Shown here: piece by piece, positions 28,592-36,589 of the stretch
Layout: each line of letters begins with the position of its first letter
How positions within the stretch are numbered: position 1 is the stretch's first letter
Assembly: GCA_014799735.1 (NCBI GenBank)
Contig: JAAVHL010000086.1
Coordinates: forward strand, 1 to 36,589
From: Ruminococcus sp.
GTDB lineage: Bacteria; Bacillota; Clostridia; Oscillospirales; Ruminococcaceae
Length of the DNA: 36,589 nt
Direction: 5' to 3'
Translations under genes and position numbers: made by a program
Notes under the pieces: model-generated
What the model saw: the letters and a program-made list of their open reading frames with translations, nothing else
Database searches by the model: none
What the model was told of the DNA's origin: nothing

Positions 28592-29785
28592 TTGCGAAAA
28601 CTTAAATATGCGGCAGCCGCGCTTGTTCTGTGTCTTTTTGCGTCCGGCTGCTCGGACAATCAAAACGTTGAATATCATATTTATTCGGGAGGATCGCTCC
28701 TGGATTCGGGTGTGGTCACACCTCCCGAAAGCAAAAAAAACAACAGCGCGGATTTCTACATTCCCGACGGCATGGAGACCGATTACTACAGGACATACGC
28801 CCTTACCGATGAGGAACGTGATATCTATGATGATACAGTAAAAAGTCTCGGAAGGCTCAAGGATGCGGTAACACTTCCCGTAGACTCCAACGTATACGGA
28901 AGGATACTCGAAACGATCCGCCTTGAACAGCTCTCCTTCAACCATATTTCCACCTGGCGGCTTGACTACGCCACCGCAAAGCAGGCGTTTGAGGTAAGCT
29001 TCTATTACCGCCTTACCGCCGACGAAATAAGCAGTATGAACATTGCTGCCGAAAGAGCCGCAAAGGATATCATATCTCGGCTCAAGCCCGATATGGACGA
29101 CTACGAAAAGCTGAAATTTTTTCACGACTACCTTGTGCTTAACTGTGAGTCCGACCCCGAGGACGAGTACGCCGACACTATTTACGGGGCGCTTGTGCGA
29201 AAAAAAGCTTTGTGCGAAGGCTACACAAAAGCGTTTTCCTATCTGTGCAACCTTGCGGGTATAGAAAATGTGATCGTTACGGGAAAAACCACCGTCCCCC
29301 ATATGTGGAACATGGTCAAGCTCGGCGGAAACTGGTATCATGTGGACGTGACCTGGGACAAGCCCGACGATGAGCTGCACAAGGAATACCCCGACGTTAT
29401 TTTGTATCAGTACTTTATGGTAACGGACTCCGTGATCAAGAACAATCATACCATTGTGGATTATCCCGCCGAGCCGCCAAAGGCTTACGGCACGGAGGAA
29501 AACTATTTCGTGCGGGAGGGTGCGGACGTTACCAAGGACGGCGAGCTTCTTGTCGCTGCGGAAAACGCCATTATGGACGCGGTAAGAAACCGCAAAACCA
29601 GCGCAATGGTAAAGTTCTCCACTACCGACCTTTATCTGTCCTCTCTGGCAGACCTGAGCAACGAGAAGCTGTTTACCTCCGTAATAGAGCGTGTGAACGC
29701 CGAGTGCAAGGAAAATATCGGTCTGCAATGGACGGATTACTACGGACAGTACCGCATACTTACCTTTATAATCAATTACAACTGA
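28592..29785 (+). CDS. Transglutaminase-like lipoprotein (paralogue 5)
   Basis: TTG start after GGGAGG; lipobox LCLFASGC; ALCEGYTKAFSYLCNLAGIENVIVTGKTTVPHMWNMVKLGGNWYHVDVTWDKP. Confidence 0.88.
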   Translation: MRKLKYAAAALVLCLFASGCSDNQNVEYHIYSGGSLLDSGVVTPPESKKNNSADFYIPDGMETDYYRTYALTDEERDIYDDTVKSLGRLKDAVTLPVDSNVYGRILETIRLEQLSFNHISTWRLDYATAKQAFEVSFYYRLTADEISSMNIAAERAAKDIISRLKPDMDDYEKLKFFHDYLVLNCESDPEDEYADTIYGALVRKKALCEGYTKAFSYLCNLAGIENVIVTGKTTVPHMWNMVKLGGNWYHVDVTWDKPDDELHKEYPDVILYQYFMVTDSVIKNNHTIVDYPAEPPKAYGTEENYFVREGADVTKDGELLVAAENAIMDAVRNRKTSAMVKFSTTDLYLSSLADLSNEKLFTSVIERVNAECKENIGLQWTDYYGQYRILTFIINYN

Positions 29786-29821
29786 AAAGACCTTTCCGAA
29801 CTGTTCCGGAAAGGTCTTTTT
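29785..29821. terminator. Bidirectional intrinsic terminator between convergent genes
   Basis: AAAAGACCTTTCCG-aactgttc-CGGAAAGGTCTTTT perfect inverted repeat with flanking A and T tracts. Confidence 0.92.
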
Positions 29822-29831
29822 GTTTTGTCCT

Positions 29832-30584
29832 TTATACCTTTTGCGACTGCACAAGCCGCGCCGCAAACGCAACGGCAGAGTCGGGAAGAAATCTTGAAGC
29901 AACTATTGCTGCCTTGACGGACAGCGTAGGCGTTATCAGCATTTTACGGGCAAACATACCCTTGACTGCGCATTCCGCCGCATATTCGCTTGAAATGCCC
30001 TTGAGCGCAAATTTTACTCCCGCCGTGCTGTTGAACTGGGTATCAACGGGCCCGGGACAGAACGCTCCGATATAAACCCTGCTGTGCTGAAAGCGAAGCT
30101 CTTCGTGTATCGCTTCCGTAAGCCTTACCACATAATTTTTGGACGCGTAATAGGTGGACATAAGCGGCCCCGGCATAAAGCCCGCAATCGAAGCCACGTT
30201 CAGGATATAGCCCTTGTCCCGTGCGGAAAAGTCACGCAGGAAAAGCTTGGTAAGAATGTGTACCGCTCCGATATTCACGTCTATCATGTCAAGCTCCCGC
30301 TCCAGCTCGGTGACGCTGAACTTTCCGAACAGCCCGAAGCCTGCGTTGTTCACAAGGATATCCACGCCGTAAGCGGACGCCTCCCTGTACAGCCTCAGGC
30401 ATTCTCCGCGGTGGGAAATATCTGCGGCAATGACCTTTACCCGTCTTGCGCCTATCTCCTGCCTGAGAGCCTCCAGCCGCTCCCTGTCTCTTCCCGAAAT
30501 TATCAGCCGTATACCCATTTTGCCCAGCTTTCGCGCTATGTCTCTGCCTATTCCGGAGCTTGCTCCCGTTATCAATGCAGTCAT
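29832..30584 (-). CDS. Short-chain dehydrogenase/reductase (SDR)
   Basis: MTALITGASSGIGRDIARKLG (TGxxxGIG), DILVNNAGFG (NNAG), STYYASKNYVVRL (YxxxK). ATG 30584 preceded by CGGAGG. Confidence 0.95.
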   Translation of the reverse strand: MTALITGASSGIGRDIARKLGKMGIRLIISGRDRERLEALRQEIGARRVKVIAADISHRGECLRLYREASAYGVDILVNNAGFGLFGKFSVTELERELDMIDVNIGAVHILTKLFLRDFSARDKGYILNVASIAGFMPGPLMSTYYASKNYVVRLTEAIHEELRFQHSRVYIGAFCPGPVDTQFNSTAGVKFALKGISSEYAAECAVKGMFARKMLITPTLSVKAAIVASRFLPDSAVAFAARLVQSQKV

Positions 30585-30598
30585 TGTCAGACCTCCGT

Positions 30599-32893
30599 TT
30601 AGTTTTTTTCGGTATTTTGCCGTTTGCTGTTTTTCCGTGCCTTTTTCATTGCCTTTGCCTGAGCCTTGTAGCACTCAAACGCTTTGCCGAACGCGTCCCT
30701 GTCTATCTCGCCGCCGCCGTAGCAAGCCCTTGTAAACGGGCTTGTCAGCGGGTCAAGGCTTTGTCCCGTGGTTTCGTCCGCAAAGCGCTCCATCTGCTCG
30801 GGGGTAAACGCCGCAAAGCTTTCGCCGAATCGTCGCTCCGCATTTTTAATATACCTGTTGTACAGCATGATAACGCCTTTTCCGCAGTCCGCGCGCTTCG
30901 CTCTGAGCCTGAACACGCCCTCCGCGATCTTTGGAGAGATCAGTACAAGAACTATAAATATTCCGAATCCCACCGCAAAAACTGCCGCCGTAAGGATAGC
31001 CGCGGTATAATCGCTGTCCTCGTCCCCGGACGCGCCGTTTCCTCCCGAACCTATATAGCCCGCGGGAGTAGGCTCAAACCTTGTCCAGCCCGCCACGGGA
31101 ATATATACCTCGGGATAGGCGTGAGCGTTATCGCTGTAAATGAAATAAGTTCCCTCTGTTTCGGGAGACGGCTGCGGAACAAAGCCCTCCGCGTATCTTG
31201 CCGTAAGTCCCGCCGCTCTTGCCAGCAGAACATAGGCGCGCGCATAATCGGAGCATATTCCTGTCCTGCTTTCAAACAGAAAATATTCGGGAGTATCCAT
31301 TCCCTCGGGCGGCTCGAAGCCAAGGTCGTACCGGAAGCTTCCGCCCGTAAAATAATTCTCGATAGCCTTTGCCTTTTGGTAATCGTACTCCAGACCCGCC
31401 GTCAGCTCGTCGGCAAGAGCCTGTATCTCCGCCGATACCTCCGTCGTATGGTCTTCCTTGTACTGTTCTGCAAGAACACTTTCCTTTCTGAATTCGCGCA
31501 GAACGGAATATTCCTCGGAATCGCCGTCTATGTACCATATCGCGTCCCAAAGGAAATCACCCCATTCCTCCGCGCTTATATCGCACAGCCCGCTTTCCAT
31601 AAGACTGCTCAGAGTTCTTTCGCTGTAGTACCTTACCGTATAGTTCAAGTTAGGAGCAAGCAGCGCCATATTTGTGAAAACCTCACCCGCGTCGGAACGT
31701 GCGATCCATGAGACCCTGCTGTCGGATATGCTGACCTCGGTGGTTCTCAGAGGAGCGGGAACATACACCGCGGGAAAGTTCTGGGCATAAACAATGCTGT
31801 AGCTCTGATAGTCTGTGACCTCCGCGATCTGTTCCGCCCAAGGGTACTCGCTGAACAGCATATCCTCCTCGTCAAGATAGCCGTATTCCTCAGCCTCCGC
31901 CCTTATCATTTCGTCCGCCAGCTTCACAGCCGAGGAAAGCTTTTCAAAGCTGAGCAGATGTGCGTCCTCCTGCCATGACTTGCTGCCGTATACAGTATCG
32001 TCGGGATTTGTCCAAAGTCCCGTTTCACTGTCGTAGTCGTTGAAGACCTGTGTCTTCATATATGTTGTCTCGGACGAGCTGACAATATACAGCAGTATGC
32101 TTTCGCCTCTTAAAAGCTCGTCAACGCGTCCCGAAGCCTGCGTGTACTCGCCCTGATACTCGGTCTCGCCGCTGCCGCCGAAGCTGAACATACTTACCGC
32201 CGCCTCAAATTTTTCATAATAAGGCGTCTCCTCAGGCTTGGGAGCGATCAGAGCAAGCAGTACCGCCGCTATGGCAAAATCCGTATAGACCGTTGCCGCC
32301 GAGCCTGCCGCGCTTTTTTCGGACGAACCTTTAAGCAGTCTTTTCCGTCCGTCGATAATAAAGAATATCAGGTTTACGGACGCTATCGCCGCCGCATACG
32401 CAAACGGCAGAACCGCCGCCGCCTTTACCGCCAGCGCAAAGGGTATCAGCGATACCAGCGCAAGCATTGAGGAGCGGTAGATTATTCTCGTAAAATAATA
32501 ATACGCCGACGCAAGGAAAAAGGTCATCATCGGCATAAGTGTCAGCATAAAGCTGACGCGGGTCTCTTCAGCCTGCGCGCCCGAGAAAAACCATCTTATA
32601 AACGCAAATCTGTCCTCCCAAGCTCCGCCCACAAACACAGACGGAACGATCATGCCCAAGGTGATCAGCGTGCCGAAGTATATAAGACCTCCGAGCTTTT
32701 TGCTGCGTAAAAAGTCAAAAAATTTTATCAGTCCCGCAGCCGCGGCAGCTCCCGCTATAATATAAATGTCTATGGCGTTTTCCGTGTAGATATACAGCGA
32801 CGCCGATATCGAAACAACGCACAGCAGCCACAAAAGGAAAATCTCGCCATGCTTTTTCAGTATGCGGAAAATTTTTTCCGCCGCGTCCTCCAT
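30599..32893 (-). CDS. Multi-TM transglutaminase-like protein (TgpA-like architecture)
   Basis: N-terminal multi-TM block, transglutaminase core ESRTGICSDYARAYVLLARAAGLTARYAEGFV...DNAHAYPEVYIPVAGWTRFEPTP, a further TM helix and a cytosolic C-terminal domain. Confidence 0.9.
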   Translation of the reverse strand: MEDAAEKIFRILKKHGEIFLLWLLCVVSISASLYIYTENAIDIYIIAGAAAAAGLIKFFDFLRSKKLGGLIYFGTLITLGMIVPSVFVGGAWEDRFAFIRWFFSGAQAEETRVSFMLTLMPMMTFFLASAYYYFTRIIYRSSMLALVSLIPFALAVKAAAVLPFAYAAAIASVNLIFFIIDGRKRLLKGSSEKSAAGSAATVYTDFAIAAVLLALIAPKPEETPYYEKFEAAVSMFSFGGSGETEYQGEYTQASGRVDELLRGESILLYIVSSSETTYMKTQVFNDYDSETGLWTNPDDTVYGSKSWQEDAHLLSFEKLSSAVKLADEMIRAEAEEYGYLDEEDMLFSEYPWAEQIAEVTDYQSYSIVYAQNFPAVYVPAPLRTTEVSISDSRVSWIARSDAGEVFTNMALLAPNLNYTVRYYSERTLSSLMESGLCDISAEEWGDFLWDAIWYIDGDSEEYSVLREFRKESVLAEQYKEDHTTEVSAEIQALADELTAGLEYDYQKAKAIENYFTGGSFRYDLGFEPPEGMDTPEYFLFESRTGICSDYARAYVLLARAAGLTARYAEGFVPQPSPETEGTYFIYSDNAHAYPEVYIPVAGWTRFEPTPAGYIGSGGNGASGDEDSDYTAAILTAAVFAVGFGIFIVLVLISPKIAEGVFRLRAKRADCGKGVIMLYNRYIKNAERRFGESFAAFTPEQMERFADETTGQSLDPLTSPFTRACYGGGEIDRDAFGKAFECYKAQAKAMKKARKNSKRQNTEKN

Positions 32894-34038
32894 CAGATTT
32901 TACCGCCTTTTTTCATCATGATCAGAACAGTCGCAAGAACCGCAATGATCATAGCCATTACCACAATTACTATCACAACGCCCACGCTGAGACCGCCCGA
33001 CTGTGCGGACTGAGCGGGCTGAACAGACTGAGTGTCGGTTTGTCCCTGAACGGGAACAGCCTCAGCCTCGGAGACATCCGTCTGAGGCTCGTCATTCTCT
33101 GCCTCGGTTTCTGCGGCAGCCGCTTCATAGGTCTCGCTGTTCTCTGCGGATATCTCCGCCTTTAGGGAATACTCCCCCGTAAGGTCGGCCGCAATGGTGA
33201 TATTGTTCTGCTTCCAGCTTTTGTAGCTTTCGGCGGAATCCTCATAGCAATGCACCGCCGCGCTTACGTTGCGGAAAACGTCGCTGTCCAGAGCGGGAGC
33301 CTCCTCGCCGTAAGCGTAGATATCTTTAAGATTATTGCAGTCGGCAAAAACGCTGCCGCCTATCTTTTTCACGTCCGGACCTATCGAAATGCTCTCAAAG
33401 CCGCACTTGCTGAAGGTGTTGGGGTACAGCTCCGATATCCCCGCGGGGATAACAAATTCGGTTATCGCCTTGCAGTCCTGAAACGCGCCCTCACCGATAT
33501 AGGTCACAGCCGCCGATACGGGGACTTCCTCCAGCGCCTCGCAGGCGGCAAAGGCGTAGTCGTCAATTTTTGTAACGGTTGCGGGCATCAAGACCTTGAC
33601 AAGCTTTCTGTTGCTCGAAAAAGCATTTTTGCCTATCTCGACGGTATTTTTCGGCAGGGTCAGCACCGTAAGCTGATTGCGGGAGGGCAGGGCGTTTTCG
33701 GGAATTATCCCGCCTTCGGTCTCCGTACCCGCAAGCTCGACTATCTCCAGATTGGGTATAGCCGTAAGCGCATTGTAATCCTCTGCGTTCAGCGTACCTG
33801 ACAGCACCGCGATATTCTTTATGAAATTGTAGTCCGTGCCGTCTGCGGCTTCGCTGATAGCGTCCGCAAGCTTTCCCGTCTCAAAGGACTGCACCGTAAG
33901 GTTTTCGGTACTTTCCTCCGCTCTTGTGGGGATAGCCATTATGATTATACCCAGAAAAATAGCCACCGCAATAATTAATATCAGTATTCTTTTTACAAGA
34001 GGTCTTTTCTTTTTTTTATCGTATCTGAACTTTGCCAT
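32893..34038 (-). CDS. Membrane-anchored leucine-rich repeat (LRR_5/BspA-like) protein
   Basis: N-terminal TM (ILILIIAVAIFLGIIIMAI), LRR_5-type repeats (LTLPKNTVEIGKNAFSSNRKLVKVLMPATVTKIDDYAFAACEALEEV...), C-terminal TM VGVVIVIVVMAMIIAVLATVLIMM. TGATG coupling to the transglutaminase gene; ATG 34038 preceded by AAAGGAG. Confidence 0.85.
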   Translation of the reverse strand: MAKFRYDKKKKRPLVKRILILIIAVAIFLGIIIMAIPTRAEESTENLTVQSFETGKLADAISEAADGTDYNFIKNIAVLSGTLNAEDYNALTAIPNLEIVELAGTETEGGIIPENALPSRNQLTVLTLPKNTVEIGKNAFSSNRKLVKVLMPATVTKIDDYAFAACEALEEVPVSAAVTYIGEGAFQDCKAITEFVIPAGISELYPNTFSKCGFESISIGPDVKKIGGSVFADCNNLKDIYAYGEEAPALDSDVFRNVSAAVHCYEDSAESYKSWKQNNITIAADLTGEYSLKAEISAENSETYEAAAAETEAENDEPQTDVSEAEAVPVQGQTDTQSVQPAQSAQSGGLSVGVVIVIVVMAMIIAVLATVLIMMKKGGKI

Positions 34039-34062
34039 ATGTACTCCTTTCACACTATAGGG

Positions 34063-34941
34063 TCACGGGCTTTCCGCGCTCTGTACCGCGGCTTCGCTCT
34101 TTTGTTCTGCACTGCGTGCGTCCTCGTCCCGACCGATGGAAAAATGTCCCGCTATCTGGATATCCTGCGGAGTGAACAGCAGAACGTCCGTGGTAAGAGG
34201 ATTTTTCGCTTTTCTGTAGTCGCTGAGAATGACCGTGCCAAGTCCCTCTAAAATGTTGTTGGTAATATTTTTCAGCACCAGCAGGTTTTCCCGCGACGGC
34301 GCAACAACCAGAAACTTCGCCCCAAGCTTTTCGTACACCGCCGATCTGAACTCGTTGCACAGGATAAGCGAGCTGCAAAAGGCGGGAGAGGCTATCTGGA
34401 ACTCCAGAGCCGTAACGCTTTCGGTGAGGGTCTCCTCGTTTATCTCGGCTTTTGAAAGTATCTTGCACATATTTCTGTCCGCCACCGAAAAGACCACCTC
34501 ACGGGGAACTCCCCACCTTTTGAGGGTATCCTCGTCAAGGAAGTGGATTATCTCATCGTCGGGCGTATAGACCGCCACCTTTTTCAGACCCTCCACAAAG
34601 TCCGCGCTTATCATATCGGGGGTAACGTCCTTTTCCCGCATGACAAGCAGGCGCAGGAACTCCTGACCGTTGGTAAAGGACACCATTCTGCCCTTTGTCA
34701 GGCAGTCGTGCTCCAGACGGTTTATCAGTCTGTCAAGCTCCTCGTCGGAGCGGTTTTTCTCATATGCCGCCCGCGCTTCGCCCACGTCCACCGTAAACAC
34801 CACCGTGCCGTTGGACACCTCGTACAGATTTTCGTCCTTTTTTGAAACGACGCTGAACTGCCGCCGTTTCAGTGCATTTCTGAAGCCGGCGTCGAACTTA
34901 TCCCTGCTAAAGACCCCGCCGAATTTTTCTGCGAGCTTCAT
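34063..34941 (-). CDS. Conserved protein of unknown function, possibly DUF1444/YtpQ-like
   Basis: Long ORF MKLAEKFGGVFSRDKFDAGFRNALKRRQFSVVSKKDENLYEV... ending 24 nt upstream of the LRR gene; family resemblance weak and by memory only. Confidence 0.55.
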   Translation of the reverse strand: MKLAEKFGGVFSRDKFDAGFRNALKRRQFSVVSKKDENLYEVSNGTVVFTVDVGEARAAYEKNRSDEELDRLINRLEHDCLTKGRMVSFTNGQEFLRLLVMREKDVTPDMISADFVEGLKKVAVYTPDDEIIHFLDEDTLKRWGVPREVVFSVADRNMCKILSKAEINEETLTESVTALEFQIASPAFCSSLILCNEFRSAVYEKLGAKFLVVAPSRENLLVLKNITNNILEGLGTVILSDYRKAKNPLTTDVLLFTPQDIQIAGHFSIGRDEDARSAEQKSEAAVQSAESP

Positions 34942-35178
34942 AAGCCGCAGTCCTCCTTTTATCGTATATATATTTCATTATAACATATTTCAATCAATTT
35001 GTATAGCCGATTTTTAATTTTGTTGGGAAAAATTTTTATAGCCACAGTTTGTAATCGTTGCCAAATTTGTTAACAGTCTGTCAAAAAAAAACAATCTATT
35101 CAACACTTTATTTACAAATTCCTGTACAATATTTATCGGTATGTTTTTACATAAATCTACAACAAAGGAGTTAATATC

Positions 35179-36294
35179 ATGAAGTTAAAAAAATTTGCCG
35201 CCCTTACAGCCGCGATAGCAATGGCTTTGTCGCTTGCCGCCTGCGGTTCGGGAAGCGGAGAAGCTGCCGAAGCCGACGCTGTCACAACCGCTAAGACGGA
35301 AGCCGTTAAGGACGAGACCACCGCGGCGAAACAGGAGGAAAACACCGTCCCCGAGGAAACAACAACGGAGGAGACCACCACAACAGAACCCGCTGTTGAA
35401 TTTGTTGAGCCTTCGGCAGATGAGCTTATATATACTTACGACGCAGCAATAAAAGGTATAAAAGTCAGCAGATATACAGGTTCAGCCGAGGCTATTCGTA
35501 TCCCGGCTGAAATTGACGGAGATCCTGTTGTACAAATTACAAGTGGTAAAGGCAGTTTTGCAGGTAAAAGCTTAAAACAAGTTGAAATTCCAAATAGTGT
35601 TACAGAAATCGGTGTAAGAGCGTTCAGCAAAAGCACGGGACTTAAAAATGTAATAATTCCGGATAGTGTTACTACGATCGGTAAACAAGCATTCAGAGGC
35701 TGCACAAACCTTGAAAGCATTGTAATTCCGAGCAGCGTTATAAATTGGAGCTCAGGGGAAGATGGAGTGTACGGCACTAACTACGGCGTATTCGGTGAGT
35801 GCAAAAACTTAAAAAGCGTTACATTCCCCGAAAACGTTACATGGGAGGAATTTGGTGATTTTTATGGCTGCGAAAGCCTTGAAAGTATAACCGTTCCCAA
35901 TGGCGTTAAAAAAATTAGCTTTGATGCATTTTACAAATGCAAAAATCTTAAAGAAATTATAATTCCCGATAGTGTTACTTGTATTTCGGGAAGCGCTTTC
36001 GGCTATTGCGAAAGCCTTGAAAGCATAAATATCCCGAAAACTGTTACGGAAATCGACGGTTTAGCATTTTGCGGTTGTGCCAAGCTTAAAGATATAACAA
36101 TTCCGGAAGGCGTTGAGAGCCTTGATAACACTTTTTGGTACTGTAAAAGCTTAAGGGATTTAGTAATTCCTGAAAGCGTTACATATATTCAAAATGCTTT
36201 TGACGAATGCGATGCACTCAGTATCACATATAAGGGAAACGAGTATAATTATACGAATTGGAACGATTTGTATAATGCAATTAATAACGGATAA
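35179..36294 (+). CDS. LRR_5/BspA-like leucine-rich repeat lipoprotein
   Basis: Lipobox AMALSLAAC; Thr/Glu-rich linker; repeats LKNVIIPDSVTTIGKQAFRGCTNLESIVIPSSV, LKEIIIPDSVTCISGSAFGYCESLESINIPKTVTEIDGLAFCGCAKLKDITIPEGV; RBS AAAGGAG. Confidence 0.9.
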   Translation: MKLKKFAALTAAIAMALSLAACGSGSGEAAEADAVTTAKTEAVKDETTAAKQEENTVPEETTTEETTTTEPAVEFVEPSADELIYTYDAAIKGIKVSRYTGSAEAIRIPAEIDGDPVVQITSGKGSFAGKSLKQVEIPNSVTEIGVRAFSKSTGLKNVIIPDSVTTIGKQAFRGCTNLESIVIPSSVINWSSGEDGVYGTNYGVFGECKNLKSVTFPENVTWEEFGDFYGCESLESITVPNGVKKISFDAFYKCKNLKEIIIPDSVTCISGSAFGYCESLESINIPKTVTEIDGLAFCGCAKLKDITIPEGVESLDNTFWYCKSLRDLVIPESVTYIQNAFDECDALSITYKGNEYNYTNWNDLYNAINNG

Positions 36295-36307
36295 TATGAG
36301 GTGTATT

Positions 36308-36589
36308 ATGAAAAAATTACCATTATTGGCGGCTGTGCTGGCTGTAGCATTATCCCTTTCAGCTTGCGGAGAAAACAGCGCTAAAAACGCAGAGACTGAC
36401 ATTGTCGCCGCAGACACATCGGAAAAAACAAACGAAACCACGACGGCTAAGCCGGAGGAAACGACTATTTCTGAAGAAAAAACGACAGCGGAAATGACTG
36501 AAACTGAACCTGTCATTGAATTTGTTGAGCCTGCGGCAGAAGACTTTGAATATCAATATGACACTGTTATAAACGGTATAAAAATTACA
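36308..36589 (+). CDS. Second LRR-type lipoprotein paralogue, truncated by window end
   Basis: Translated by hand: MKKLPLLAAVLAVALSLSACGENSAKNAETDIVAADTSEKTNETTTAKPEETTISEEKTTAEMTETEPVIEFVEPAAEDFEYQYDTVINGIKI...; open at the window edge, 13 nt after the previous stop. Confidence 0.8.
   Translation, partial: MKKLPLLAAVLAVALSLSACGENSAKNAETDIVAADTSEKTNETTTAKPEETTISEEKTTAEMTETEPVIEFVEPAAEDFEYQYDTVINGIKIT

Noticed and set aside
28286-29902. 538-aa antisense ORF
   Set aside because: Antisense to paralogues 4 and 5, whose + strand frames show lipoboxes, RBS and conserved catalytic motifs; the long antisense ORF is likely a GC/codon-bias shadow.
30560-31711. 383-aa + strand ORF
   Set aside because: Antisense to the TgpA-like transglutaminase and SDR start region; no recognisable motifs.
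1-36589. Prophage, integrative element or transposon
   Set aside because: No integrase, transposase, phage structural genes, tRNA attachment site or terminal repeats recognised.

Overview
The window looks like a Firmicutes chromosome segment, probably Ruminococcus/Oscillospiraceae-like (inferred from protein style, not tested). The left part is mostly ordinary: a hybrid sensor kinase, uvrC, a GNAT acetyltransferase, a lipoprotein, a large multi-FN3 surface protein, a small DUF6472-like ORF missing from the track, sfsA, and a Soj/ParA-like ATPase beside a ComFB-like CxxC protein and a PilZ protein. Next come a permuted NlpC/P60-like protein, an AGCS symporter, a pair of bacterial PH-domain proteins and a CNNM/CorC-type protein. 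The most striking part is 22.5-36.6 kb. It holds five consecutive, divergent paralogous lipoproteins, each with a transglutaminase-like (Cys-His-Asp) domain and a shared C-terminal domain. A sixth, membrane-embedded transglutaminase gene follows, coupled to an LRR_5/BspA-like membrane protein, and then at least two tandem LRR_5-type lipoproteins with the same Thr/Glu-rich linkers. Non-coding structures of note are a run of seven consecutive hairpins at the left edge, an inverted/direct repeat upstream of the ParA gene, and several clear intrinsic terminators. No CRISPR array, rRNA, tRNA or transposase was recognised. All family calls are by eye from motifs; no searches were run.
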